Made by a program: the position numbers and the translations under genes. The notes beneath the pieces are model-generated. The model made no database searches, was not told the DNA's origin, and worked only from the letters and a program-made list of their open reading frames with translations. Below, in pieces: positions 1-10,061 of a stretch of DNA of 23,179 nt (the first letter of the stretch is position 1; every line of letters begins with the position of its first letter). The DNA is from Scytalidium lignicola. Its lineage: Eukaryota; Ascomycota; Leotiomycetes. The stretch is taken from assembly GCA_002812745.2 (NCBI GenBank), contig NCSJ02000492.1:1-23179 (forward strand), given 5' to 3'.

Positions 1-19
1 GAAGGGAGGCCCTTCAGGG

Positions 20-37
20 TGGTAGTAGTAGTAGTAG
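20..37. repeat. (GTA)n microsatellite
   Basis: A short run of GTA triplets, followed a few bases later by a GTACAGTA motif at 42-49. No coding sequence is visible around it. Positions 50-365 hold nothing that I can support. Confidence 0.7.
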
Positions 38-365
38 CCTTGTACAGTAGTAATAAAATAGCAATGTGAAAATGCCTTTTTTGGGTGGTAGAATTCGCTC
101 GCTTACATGGGGTGGCCCAGTCATTTCTTGCACCCCCTTACGTACAAAAACGTCCCTTGCAAATGGTGGTGGTCTTCGAAATAAATTTATGGCCTCGGGT
201 GTATCCCTAATTCATAACGAGCCAGGACAAACATTGAGAAAAAGAAATCCAAGGAGCCTGTGTCGCCTTTCCTGGACAATCTTCCTATCTCCATAGCACT
301 CAATCAACGTACCATGCCTGATCCATCCCAATCTTTTTTCCCGTATAATCATGATTCCACCATTC

Positions 366-1150
366 CTAGATCAGAACCCAGATATCGCCCATATATTCCT
401 TCCCAATAAATGAACTAGCGGCATTCACAAACCTGCTATCCTCTCGTAATACGTCATCCATCATATCCTTCATCTTCTGTCTCAAGTTGGCTTTGGAAGC
501 CTTGAACTCCTCATTTTCCAGAATATTATCTGCTGATTCTTTTCCAGACCCCTCATAAGCTTTGGTTAATTTTCTGTATAATTCCTTATGTAAGTTCGAT
601 ATCTCACCTTTAGCCTACCGATTCAGGTAGCTTTTAGCCCACGTCTTGGAAACGTGAGATTAGATGCCAAAACTGTGAAGTCCGTAGAAGACAGTATTAC
701 CGATAAGCTCTGCAAGCGCGGCAATAGAAAACCTGACAATGTGGTTGAAGTCTTGCGGAAGTGCTGCCCATACAAAGTAGGCAAGATTGACACATCTGTG
801 CATATGATTGCAGTACTTCTTGCACGCTTCAGGGCCGTTCCGCGGAGGTATCCGTGGGTTTTGCGATCTGCAGGAATGTATCAAAGCTATCAAGATCAAG
901 ATAGATATAATATCCATCATCGTCTTGAACTAGAATGGTATCGTACATCCGATCAATGATCTCGGAAGACCCAGTTCGTGAGACCGCAGCCACATCCTCG
1001 GCCGGATCTTCTAAAGTCGCGCATAGCATTTCTGTAATGAACCCAAAGTATAGCCATGTTCAGATAAAGGACTCCATTCCTGAAAGTGGAGTAGGATGGT
1101 GCATTTCTGCCCGTTGGTATCTCACCACATCTGTCCAAGCTGCAGCAACC
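366..1150 (-). pseudogene. Decayed protein-coding remnant, possibly HET-related
   Basis: Read on the minus strand, three stretches look coding but no longer join. The first (about 1150 down to 830) contains HHPTPLSGMESFI, a TGA stop at 1060-1062, then YFGFITEML and the acidic run DDDGYYIYLDLDSFDTF. Near 830 the frame shifts, and the coding look continues to about 660 with LPQDF and FSIAALAELIGN. A third stretch (614 to 366) is Lys/Glu-rich and helical in look (EISNLHKELYRKLTKAYEG), ends in TAG at 366-368, and is preceded by an acceptor-like TAG at 615-617. I found no donor in the right phase. The pattern reminds me of the variable region next to HET (heterokaryon-incompatibility) domains, but no HET motif is visible, so this is only an impression. 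An in-frame stop, a frameshift and a lost splice junction argue for a pseudogene. A mis-modelled real gene with sequencing errors is possible. Confidence 0.5.
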
Positions 1151-1347
1151 TCGGGTTTCCCGGGAACGGCCCGCCATATAGCGCTCTCGTCAGACGTTTG
1201 GAGTCCTTGGCAGGGGTGCGGGGATCGCCGCGATTGTTAAGTATAATGACGAATCTCATGACGAATGTCGCTGCTTAGCAAACACTTGGGATACCACGCC
1301 AGTTACTAATGTAAAAGAGGAAAGACTTTTCAAAGTACTCTCAAATG

Positions 1348-1515
1348 CCGAAGAATCTCAAATACCGGTATAAGGGCCTTTGCACTAGAGCAAATCTACC
1401 AATATCAGGTTGTACTAACAAGTTATTGTGGGTATTTGTCAACACTAGAGTGCAAATCACGTTAGACATGCTCCACATAGTTAGCGCAAAGGCCCTTATA
1501 TTTGAGATTCTTCGG
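1348..1515. mobile_element. MITE-like element with 30-bp inverted repeats
   Basis: The left arm (1348-1383) and the right arm (1486-1515) are exact reverse complements over 30 bases, except for six extra bases (CCGGTA, 1365-1370) in the left arm. The element is 168 bp, begins CCGAAG and ends CTTCGG, and has no coding capacity. The right end is followed by TA; the left end is preceded by TG, so a TA target duplication would need one base change. The interior also has a direct repeat, ACTAGAG-CAAATC at 1384-1396 and ACTAGAGTGCAAATC at 1444-1458. The extra CCGGTA turns one TA into TA-CCGG-TA, as if something had inserted into the arm and left. The family is unknown to me. Confidence 0.65.
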
Positions 1516-1588
1516 TACCTCTGTCAGCGGAAGACCTTGTTCGCTACGCGGTTAAGCAAGCGGCATTTGATGGATAAACGGCCATGTA

Positions 1589-1728
1589 CAGTGGGATGCA
1601 ATATGTTTGAATACTCCCCCTGTAACAACAAAAGCTGCGATTGGCTCTTCCTATTTATATAACGACCTGATTCGCTAGTAAGTAGGGTAGAAGTGAAGAA
1701 GGGTATTCAAACATTTTGCAGCCCACTG
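1589..1728. mobile_element. mimp-like (miniature impala) MITE with TA target duplication
   Basis: The element is 140 bp with imperfect inverted repeats of about 26 bp. The left end reads CAGTGGGATGCAATATGTTT and the right end, reverse-complemented, reads CAGTGGGCTGCAAAATGTTT; both continue into GAATAC. TA flanks it at 1587-1588 and 1729-1730, the Tc1/mariner target duplication. From memory, mimp and impala elements of Fusarium oxysporum have termini of the form CAGTGGG-N-TGCAA followed by an A/T-rich stretch and GTTTGAATAC, so this is a close match. No transposase is present, so it is non-autonomous. It sits inside a TACAG array: the right TA is followed at once by CAGTACAGTA. Confidence 0.75.
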
Positions 1729-1740
1729 TACAGTACAGTA
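1729..1740. repeat. Tandem TACAGTACAGTA abutting the MITE
   Basis: TA-CAG-TA-CAG-TA, in which the first TA is also the right target duplication of the mimp-like element. This suggests that the element inserted into a TA of an existing array, or that the array formed by repeated insertion and excision at this spot. Confidence 0.75.
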
Positions 1741-3380
1741 CACTTCCTTCCTGCTTCTAGTTTAGTCGACTTTATGCATTTAGCCTCTTATTTCCAGCAA
1801 TGTTGTTGAGTATAGCTATTATCGTCAAAAGTGTGCTTAAAGATAACTTTATTGCTATACTCTTAACTTAAAGCTTGCGTTTGATACAACATCTAATATA
1901 ATATGTAAGGTTTAGAGCATAACAATGAACATGTACTAAGGAACTGCGATATACTGGCTCCATGACAGCGCTTTCTCTAAACTTGCCAGCGCTATGTAAA
2001 GACGGCTGTGCTACGTTAATATTCACCTTGATAGGTAGATTTGATCTTTGTAGGAGTAATATTTTGCACTCCAAGCTGTTTCTTACAAATACGAAACACC
2101 AATGGAATAATAATTATGGAATCTCATGATTATAATAATCCTAAAATAACTCTTTCAAACTCCAATTCTTGTGGACTTGGATTATTGTTTTCAAGAGGTT
2201 AGCATAATGGCTTCCCTTCCTTAGAGCTGGGCGGCCCTAAGAACAAGAGCATCCTCTCGGAGCCCATGAGCCATTTTGATCCACTTTTAGCGTCGTTGCC
2301 TTACAGTACAATTATCTCCGTTTTAGGAAAATGAAGAAAGATGTTAGGTGGACAATATCCCTGTATATAACGAATACTGGCATAACCTTTGGCTTAAGCG
2401 GCCTGGGGTTTGAGGGGATAAACGCGGAGGTGCTTGCCGCTCAACCACATCCAGGGTTTGGCCACACTGAATAAGAAAGAAGAACCTCTTTTGATTTTAC
2501 CGCAAGCCTTACTTCTTTTTCTAAATCGGTCTTTGGCACTCGGTGCTAGTCGGCTGCTGTACCGAGGCAGGAGAGGTTATAACCGATCAATTTCTGGGTG
2601 ACAGGGGCGGCTGTGGGGCGTTTAAATCGCCGACAACCTTGTGCGCCCGTGCGTTAGCTTTCTTCATGGGGACCCGGCGCCTCCTTCCTCAAAAACACAT
2701 CCAACAGCCTATCATCTTTGATAGAAAGGGAAGTATAATCTCATAAGTATCGGACCACTCAGTCAGCCATATTGCAGATGATCAACTTGGAGACGGTGAT
2801 TAATCTAGCGCCGTAAGAAATTTCCCCTTCGGAAACAGACATCCTATGCGCCACGCAGGCGGAATAACGACCGGCTTCACAAATATTCACAAATATACAG
2901 TATGTCTGATAATCCCTGAAGGATCGGGGGAAAGGAGAAGGTACACAGAACCAAATCCTCACAGATTACGGGTCCTCAGAATAATTACAGGCATTTTTTG
3001 GTTGGTCCATATATAATCTCTTGCCAGTACAGTACAGTATTCAAAACCCAATAAGATGTATCAAACGTATCTAGGATGATTCGAAACCAAATTCAATAGT
3101 AGATTCTGCTCGGCCCTCCCGGAAGGGTCTAGAGTCTTATTGGAACACTGGGTCCTACTTGGCTTTCCGTGGCTCTTTGAAATCCCGATTTAATACAGTA
3201 TTACAGTAGAATCATGCCCAGTAAATTCGTCATCAGTGGGTCATAGCAGGGCTTCAAACCAAATTCCTGCACTGAGGAGCATGCTAGCAAGGTTTTTACA
3301 AGGCTATTCCTCAGGGCCTCTCTAGTAATCTGCTGCTCGCCATGTCCTGGTCACAACTTGACCAAACTTCTCCGAGTCAT
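1741..3380. other. Intergenic, no gene recognised
   Basis: About 1.6 kb between the MITE and the MFS promoter. ORFs are short and show no recognisable motif. TACAGTA-type motifs occur at 2302-2308, 2896-2902, 3028-3039 (tandem), 3194-3200 and 3202-3208. I saw no tRNA or 5S gene here. Confidence 0.55.
3028..3039. repeat. Tandem TACAGTACAGTA
   Basis: The same 12-mer as beside the MITE (TA-CAG-TA-CAG-TA), here with no element next to it. Single TACAGTA copies follow at 3194-3200 and 3202-3208. Confidence 0.75.
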
Positions 3381-3588
3381 CCAGACCTCCCCATATTCCC
3401 CACCCCCATACTCCCCATCCCCATCTTCTCCATATCTTGTTATCTTTATCTCTGGATTTCTATTTAAACTCCACATCTCCCACCTCTCCCTTGATGTCTT
3501 TTGAAATATAGTCAGGACTATCTGCTTTTCTCCACAGTGTGAATACAGCCAACAATACAAGCATTTAACTTCAATTGTATCTGATTTA
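3381..3588 (+). promoter_or_regulatory. Likely promoter and 5' UTR of the MFS gene
   Basis: A C/T-rich tract (about 3381-3434) is followed by a TATA-like TATTTAAA at 3461-3468 and a second pyrimidine tract at about 3471-3490. The ATG at 3589 lies some 120 bp past the TATA-like site. TATA plus CT-rich tract is a common arrangement at fungal transcription starts. The exact start is inferred. Confidence 0.45.
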
Positions 3589-5324
3589 ATGGCTGCTCTT
3601 CATCTAGAAGTCCACAACGATGCTTCATCAGCGGCAGTGGCAGGAGGAAAGATAGGGGGAAACAACGATCCTCTAACTATTACTGATGGAGATGATGAAA
3701 TAGGAGATAAAGAGCATGCCTTTGCTAGGGGTAGTCCCCTAGAGGACGGTGATTCTAAAGATTTGAGTCCTGAACACAGGGATTACTTGCTTTCTCGACA
3801 TTGGACACTTGATCTGGAACCACTACCTTCCATGGATCCAGCTGATCCCCTTAACTGGCCTTCTTGGAAGGTATGAGTGGATTCTCTGAGTGGCTGCAGA
3901 TAATTGCTAATTGCTATATGTAGAAAAATGTTAACCTTGTGTTGATTTCCTTCCATGCTATGATGACCACATTTATCGCTTCGGGAATTATACCAGCTTA
4001 CGAGTTGTTTTCAATCGAACTTGATATTTCAATCACGCAGGCCTCGTACCTTACTGGTAACCATATTTTGATGCTAGGAATCTCTCCACTCTTTTGGAAA
4101 CCAATTTCAAATCGATTTGGACGTCGGCCAGTTTGGCTGATTTCTACTCTCGGGTCACTAGTGTGCAACATCGGAAATGCTAAGAGTCATACCTATGCGG
4201 CTCAAATGGTCACCAGAATGCTATGTGGATTTTTCATTTCTCCAGCCATTGCTATCAGTAGTGCTGTAGTAACAGAAACATTCTTTGCTAAAGAAAGAGG
4301 AGAAAAGATGGGAGTGTGGACATTGATGATAACGTTAGGGTGCGTCCCTTATTTCTCGGTTGTTTTTTATGAACCATTATCTTTGCTGACTCTGTGAAGT
4401 CCTCCTATAGGCCCTTTTCTCATGGGATTTGTAGCCTACCATACTGGTGGCTGGGAATGGATCTACTGGATCTTTGCTATAATCAATGGAGTCCAATTCA
4501 TCCTATACTTCTTTTTCTCGCCCGAGACTCTCTATGTGCGCAACAATCTTAAGTTCGCAAACACTGAGAAATCTACCTTCCAGCGTGAATACCTTAACTT
4601 TGGCAAAATAGGCCCAGATCCGCTCTCAATGAGAGATTTCTTCATGCCACTATCTCTCGTTACATATCCCAATGTGTTGATCCCATCAATTAGTTATGCT
4701 ATAGTTTTCGGCTTTGCTTCTGTTTTCCTGACTGTTGAAATCCCTTCAATATTCACACCAAAATTCGGTTTCAACGCTCAGCAGATAGGTCTTCAATTCA
4801 TTGGGATGATCGTGGGTTCGATCCTCGGAGAGCTGATGGGAGGCCTAGGAAGCGACTGGTGGATGAAGAGGGGAACAGCGAAACTGGGAGGCTCTAGGCG
4901 GGTAGAACCAGAATACCGGATCTGGATCGGATACCCCGGCTTTGCAACGGTCATCTGCGGTCTCGTTGTATTTTGTGTTCAGGTCGAAAATCTTCTGGCT
5001 TATAACGTGTCGCCAATTATTGGTATAGCAATCGCTGCCTTTGGAAACCAGATTATCACCACCGTTTTGGTCACATATGCTATTGATAGTCATCATGAGC
5101 ATGCCGCAAGTATTGGAGTATTTATGAGCTTGGTGAGAGCTATATGGGGTTTTATTGGGCCGTTTTGGTTCCCAGACATGGTTACTACCTGTGGGTTGAA
5201 GGGAAGTGCGGGATTAATGGTTGGGCTCGTGCTCGTCGTCTCGATATTGCCAACAATATTTATTCAGTGGAAAGGCAAGTCGCTAAGAGAGAAGAGAGCC
5301 AGTACTCAGCAGGGTCAAATCTAG
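3589..5324 (+). CDS. MFS transporter, DHA1-like (drug/polyamine:H+ antiporter type)
   Basis: Exons 3589-3870, 3924-4339 and 4400-5324 join in frame to a 540-aa multispanning membrane protein. The introns are 53 and 60 bp. The second acceptor is AG 4398-4399, because only this choice restores the family motif LGPPIGPF (residues 232-239). The cytosolic N-terminus (about 1-94) is acidic and ends in DPLNWPSWK, a signature of fungal DHA1-type transporters. The loop between TM2 and TM3 carries a motif-A variant, SNRFGRRP (about 156-163). SPETLY (about 273-278) closes the first six-helix bundle, before the central cytosolic loop. About twelve hydrophobic segments fit the usual topology at the plasma membrane or vacuole. 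Relatives export drugs, polyamines, siderophores or toxins, and the sequence alone does not give the substrate. It is convergent with the TatD gene downstream, and no biosynthetic genes adjoin it. Confidence 0.93.
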
Positions 5325-6221
5325 AATACTTTCTTGGAGAGTAGTTGTTACTATGCAGGGCCTCTCAACTCGTAAGGAGCCCAAAATAGATCTTCATGGA
5401 AATAGGATCACGTTCACTTAAGGTTACGGAGCACGAAGCAGTTATTTTGGGAAGAGGTCCATGTGATTTAGAATCAAAGTTACTCCTTGTCATTTCTACT
5501 GTGCCAAATCCTGCCTTTTGATGGGTTATCATGCAATTCTTTATACCTTATTTTTACACAGTATAAAAAGTCCAACAGTAAGTCAGCGTAGTCAGACGCC
5601 TTTGCGTGGAGATCGCCCTTCCATTTTAGTGCTTAGTTCTATATTAGGCTTAACTTTAATTTTTATGTTTAAAAATAAAAATATTTGAAGATTTAAAAGA
5701 CTTTAATCACTTTTACTATTATTTTATAGTCTAATGTTGTCTTGTCTGTGACAGTCAGTGTAATAGGTTGATAGCAAAGTTGAGAATCAATCCTTTTGTG
5801 CATATCATAAGAGACAGATAATGCTGGCATGTTGGCAGAGGTCAAACTATCAATATCTGTCTAACCACAATTTTCAGGACCGATCGAAAATGTCGTGGAA
5901 TTGAATTGCTGGGAGGTGGTGTGGAGCTGCTAGAAGGCGTTATAGATCTGCTCGGCTGCTGCTGTGGTCTATTCACATTCACTGTCTTGTAGACAAAATC
6001 GTATTCAACTTTAACAGGAGTTGCACCTCCTGTGTCCTGCTCTCTTTTACAACTAGACTGTTACCTTTTTACCTGTACAAGTTGGATTTCCATAGTTGCA
6101 ACACGGCAATAGAACTTGATATCATGAATAAGGGAGAATCTAAAATTCCCATTTGATCCTACCCATCTATAACATTTCTCTTTATTAGTCTATTCTATAT
6201 CTCACAAATCTAACCTCTTAA
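5325..6221. other. Convergent 3' intergenic region
   Basis: About 900 bp between the ends of two converging genes. It is A/T-rich around 5640-5740 and should contain both 3' UTRs and poly(A) sites. No ORF of note, no TACAGTA motif and no RNA gene was seen. Confidence 0.6.
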
Positions 6222-7315
6222 TTAATTCTCTCCAAGCCCAAACATCCTAATGGTATTCTCCCACGCAGCCTCCGTCAACTCCTCAACATTAATCCCCTTC
6301 ATCCCAGCAACAGCCCAAGCAACCCGACCAATCATGCAAGGCTCATTCCTCCCCTTAATCATAGCACCCTCAATCCACTTCTCCTTCTTCACACTCTTCC
6401 ACGGCACCTCAGGCCCATCCTTCAAGTACTCCATACTCGCATGGGTAGCCCGGATCTCACACCAAGGACCATCCGTCTCCAACTGAATCCGCTCTAGGGG
6501 AATTTTCTTGACTACAGCCACATTCTCAGCAGTCTTCATACTGCACCCATTAATACCAATATCGAAGCCCAATTCCACAAGCTCCAGCATCTCCTCCTCC
6601 GTCCCCGTGAAAGAATGCACCACGCCTCGCTTGGGTAGCTTATCCAACCGCTCCTTTAATAACCGCACAAAATCCGCATGCGCTGCTCTCGAGTGGAGGA
6701 AGAGCGGAAGGCCAATCTCGATGGCGAGGTCTAATTGCTTGGCGAAGAACTCGAGCTGTTCTTCCTTGGGACAGAGCATTAGCCGGTCGTAATCGAGCCC
6801 TATTTCCCCAAACGCAACACAATGTCCGTCTTGTTTCGCCGTAAGGGCTAGCTCTTTCAAGGAGGAAAGGTAGGATTCAGGGCCGCTTTTGTGTTTGCCA
6901 AATTGTAGACAGCAGCATGGGTGGACACCGATGGTGTTATATATTATTTGCGCTATTGAGACAACTACCAGTCAGATATTGAAAGGGATGCTTTTGTGGG
7001 GGGCGTGTTTCCTCACGGTGTGCTTTTGATAACTCTACTGCTCTTTCGGATTCCGCCAGGTCTGAGCCAGTAACCATGAGTTTCTGACATCCTGCCTCTT
7101 TCGCTCTTTGTATGACGCCCGAAATATCGTCTGGGTGTCGTTGAGTGCCGTGATAGTTTCCATGAAATACTGGATCTGTAAGGTTGATACCAATCTACTG
7201 CGCCCAGATATGATTAGCTTGGGTAAAGAAAATATCAGGTATAGGAGTCATGTACATCTATGTATCGAGGCCTCTTGTCTCCGTTGGTAACTTCTGCTGG
7301 CGGCGCAGAAGCCAT
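6222..7315 (-). CDS. TatD-family Mg2+-dependent deoxyribonuclease
   Basis: Exons on the minus strand are 7315-7256, 7194-7017 and 6952-6222, with introns of 61 and 64 bp; the joined protein is 322 aa. Family motifs appear in order: DIGINLT near the N-terminus (20-26), GVHPCCC (88-94), GEIGLDYDR (128-136, with metal ligand Glu129), FLHSR (His166), VHSFTG (His192) and ETDGPW (Asp240). DIGINLT, in place of an HxH motif, is what TatD proper and its eukaryotic TATDN1-like relatives have. These are TIM-barrel hydrolases of the amidohydrolase superfamily with 3'-5' exonuclease or endonuclease activity, linked to DNA repair and to nuclear DNA breakdown during cell death. The length is normal and all expected metal ligands are present. 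The start ATG is 18 codons before the first conserved residues. It lies in tandem with, and 262 bp downstream of, the unrecognised minus-strand gene. Confidence 0.95.
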
Positions 7316-7577
7316 TGTACGCGCCCGAACTACAATTGGGGCTTTGGAAATTGTGTGCCTAGAAAATGCAAATGCAAAATAAATACTTCGAGCTTTTGGG
7401 TATCTATAAACACAATTCATTGATTCGTGGACACGTCATAACATGGGTAGGAAAGCAGGCTGCAATTGAGTCATACCGAGGGGTTTGACTCTTTGATAAT
7501 CTTTATTGCCGCGACACACCGCTCTCGATAAACCGAAAATGGATTATGGAACTTTTGATCTGATCTTCCCTTGAAAT
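7316..7577 (-). promoter_or_regulatory. Tandem intergenic region: TatD promoter
   Basis: This 262-bp gap lies between the stop of the upstream minus-strand gene and the TatD ATG. It must hold the terminator of the first and the promoter of the second. I see no clear TATA box. Confidence 0.4.
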
Positions 7578-9337
7578 TCAAATCAACATGCTTTCATTCT
7601 CAAGTAATGATATGTCATAACCTCCTCTATCTGTAGTCCAACTCTCCTCAAATAACATATCATCCGTTTCTTGTTCAATCAATGTCCGCTCCATTTCCTC
7701 AAAATTACCCAAGTCTTCATCCCATGGGTCCCCTTCTTGCTCGTTCTGAGCACATTGATCCTCAAATAACAGGTCTTCGTCTCCATATAAGGATTCTTCT
7801 TTCATAAAGTCTTCAGGGTGCTCAGCCATACCATCTCCCAGGTTATTATATTCCATCATGGTACCCGAAGAATTCAGCAGATCCTCAAACAGTCCGTCGT
7901 CTATTGCAACTTCATTCTCCGTCGGCGGTGTGGATTTCAGTCGGCGGGCAGCTGCTGAATCATAAAGCCTATGTTGCATCATGGACCACAATCGTGCTTC
8001 GATCGCAGCTGCTAGCCCCTCAGCCAATTCTGCATTAAGGTCGCACATGTCCCTTTCCGTGAGCGACCTAGAAGATGTTGCAAGTTGTACTAATTTCCGT
8101 TGTAAACTCGGTGATTGAACATTTTTAACCCATGAACGAGATACTGAACGCGAAATTATTGGTAGAAAGCGAGAATTCTGGCCCATTGACTGTCCAGGTT
8201 AGTCAACATGCAATAGTTCAACTTTGTTGCTCATATTCTTACATCACTGAAACCTGGACTCCATATCGACGGCGCAATGCTTGAAAGTGTAGAGGTTAAT
8301 GGTGGTGACTTTAGAGTAAATCCCTGGACTATCCTTCGCGAGCCGCTAATGAGTGTCCTTAGACCATGCTCTGAGAGCTGACAGGCTAAGGAGAGGTTGT
8401 TTCTCAGTAAGTTGTACTTTGAATCAGCAACACTAGAGGGTTCTGGTATCTCTTGCTTCTGGGTAAAAGGTGAAAATGTTGAGAAAGAGGAGAGACTCGA
8501 TGACTGAGATAGCACCAGAGAGGGTGGTTCACTAGTTTGAGGTTGCAGGATCATCTCGTCATCGGACAAATCGGACTGCTCAATAGATAGGATATGAGAT
8601 ATAAAAATCGGAGAAAAAGAACTATCAAAACATTGATTTATAGAATGAGACAGATCATGAGAAATCCTACCAACAGTATTCTCAAACATTTGTAGATGAT
8701 CCTCCACCATGGATGTAGGATGGTCCATAATACTAGGTATTCCTAGCTTCTGCTTTTTCAGCGGCGGTTGTTGAAGCTTAGGTATTGGCTCAAAATTCAG
8801 TTTAAGACAGAGCATCTCAAACTCGACACATAATATATCTCTTGGAGGTTGGAGATCTGAGTGACCAATGGGATCTGAGCCGTTACCTGAAGCAAAGGCC
8901 ATCCCATGGCCAATGTGAATTAAGATGTCTGACTCGTCCGATAATAGCTTCCCTAGTGCAGGGAACTCCAGTTTTACTGGCAAATTCAGCTGCGACCACA
9001 ACTGCAAGTGAATTAGAAATAGCATTAGCTTAAACACCATTCTATCGCTCACCGGTGCTTCTAGAAGATGATGGCCAAGCTGCTCAAGTATGTTGACATG
9101 CTGTTCCCGGTTCAATGGCTTCCCAGCAATGGATATACGGATATCGATCCTACAGCCGCTTCCCCGAGACACCCATACATTCCTAGAAGCGAGATCTGCG
9201 ACATTGAGTTGCGGGGTGGCGGTCACGAGAGCCTCGGATAAGGCTCGGAGAGTGACTGAAGAAGAAACTGATAGTTGAATGCTACCTTGAGAGCAAGATA
9301 GACGCAGCAGATCAAGGTGGAAAGTCTTTAAAGACAT
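7578..9337 (-). CDS. Unrecognised fungal protein with nuclear-type features
   Basis: Two minus-strand exons, 9337-8243 and 8189-7578, are separated by a textbook 53-bp intron (donor GTAAGA, branch TGACTAAC, acceptor CAG) and give 568 aa. I do not recognise the family. The first about 140 residues look folded, with alternating hydrophobic segments (for example RIDIRISIAG near 63-72 and KLMLFLIHLQLW near 103-114). A basic patch, PPLKKQKL, lies near 191-198 and could be a nuclear localisation signal. About 265-300 is Ser/Gln-rich and probably disordered. A helical, basic segment straddles and follows the junction (IISRSVSRSWVKN). The last about 120 residues are strongly acidic with LF/W spots (DDGLFEDLL, DEDLLFEDQ, DDMLFEESW), like an activation or protein-docking tail. 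This suggests a nuclear role, but that is inference. The start is the first in-frame ATG; an overlapping uORF precedes it. Confidence 0.85.
8190..8242 (-). other. Intron of the unrecognised gene
   Basis: The donor is GTAAGA, the branch sequence is TGACTAAC and the acceptor is CAG. The phase is 0 and the length is 53 bp. It is a strong example of the splice signals used throughout this window. Confidence 0.9.
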
Positions 9338-9405
9338 TTGCCAACCTTGCAGAATGCAAAATAATAGGAAAGGCCCAGCATTGGAGCGTTTAGAAGGTCG
9401 TCCAT
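9331..9405 (-). promoter_or_regulatory. uORF overlapping the start of the unrecognised gene
   Basis: An ATG at 9405-9403 opens a 25-codon frame (MDDLLNAPMLGLSYYFAFCK then five more residues). It ends at a TAA just inside the main CDS, overlapping its ATG (9337-9335) by a few bases in another frame. Ribosomes that translate it would have to reinitiate or leaky-scan to reach the main start. The alternative, that it is a real first exon, fails because no usable donor and acceptor lie between it and the main frame; a 1-bp sequence error could still fuse them. Confidence 0.45.
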
Positions 9406-10061
9406 CAAAGAGCGGAAAGAGAAAAAGGCACCGTGAAAAGCAAAAAAATAGGGGAGTAGCAGATATTAGATATTCCCTATATCGAAATTGTAGATGGAAA
9501 TATCTAAGATCGTATAGCAGAGGTCGAGGTCATAACAGCTCGAGATAAATGGGATTCTACAGACCAATGTATCAATTCTGTTGTTGAGGATCGTCGAAGA
9601 GAAGGGTTGACGATGCTTCGAATCAGGTTTCCCTCCAACGGCCAAGATTTGTGCCATTTCTCACCGCCCCCCACGATCTTGCCTGGTTCGGCTTTGGCAC
9701 GCCCCCCGACGACTTGGAAGTAGAGATCGGAATCACCAGTCACGACCCTTCGACCCAATCATCCATGTCGTAATTCCAAGACCTTCCCCTCCCGCATACG
9801 ATAAGCAGAAAGTAACAAAAGCGCATCGAATAAAGTCCCGCAATTGCTCCTGCACAAGAAATTTTTCGGCCTACTACGACGTTCGAAGAAAAGCATGGCC
9901 TTGAGCAATGTCGGGTCCCTTGTACTCAACCTCCTCATCTTCCTCACGACACTGGTGAATTTCAGTTACGCTCTCACGACGCTGGAACCGCTAGTGTTAT
10001 TGATGTTGTATGGGATTGCAAAGATCTTCGCGACACCGCCTGAAGAAGGCATCTGGTCAAA
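9338..10061. promoter_or_regulatory. Shared divergent promoter region
   Basis: About 720 bp separate the divergent starts of the unrecognised gene (-) and the dicarboxylate transporter (+). It contains the uORFs of both. No TACAGTA-type motif is present. Regulatory sites cannot be assigned by eye. Confidence 0.5.

Noticed and set aside
3232..3245. CAGTGGGTCA, considered as the end of a second mimp-like element.
   Set aside because: No TA precedes it, the following bases do not match the terminal repeat, and there is no partner arm.
4411..4421. An alternative acceptor (TATAG, 4406-4410) for the second MFS intron.
   Set aside because: It breaks the reading frame. The AG at 4398-4399 keeps it and restores the conserved LGPPIGPF motif.
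9504..9947. Two minus-strand ORFs in the divergent promoter region.
   Set aside because: They are different frames separated by a stop, lack domain features, and one is the shadow of the hydrophobic + strand ORF at 9895.
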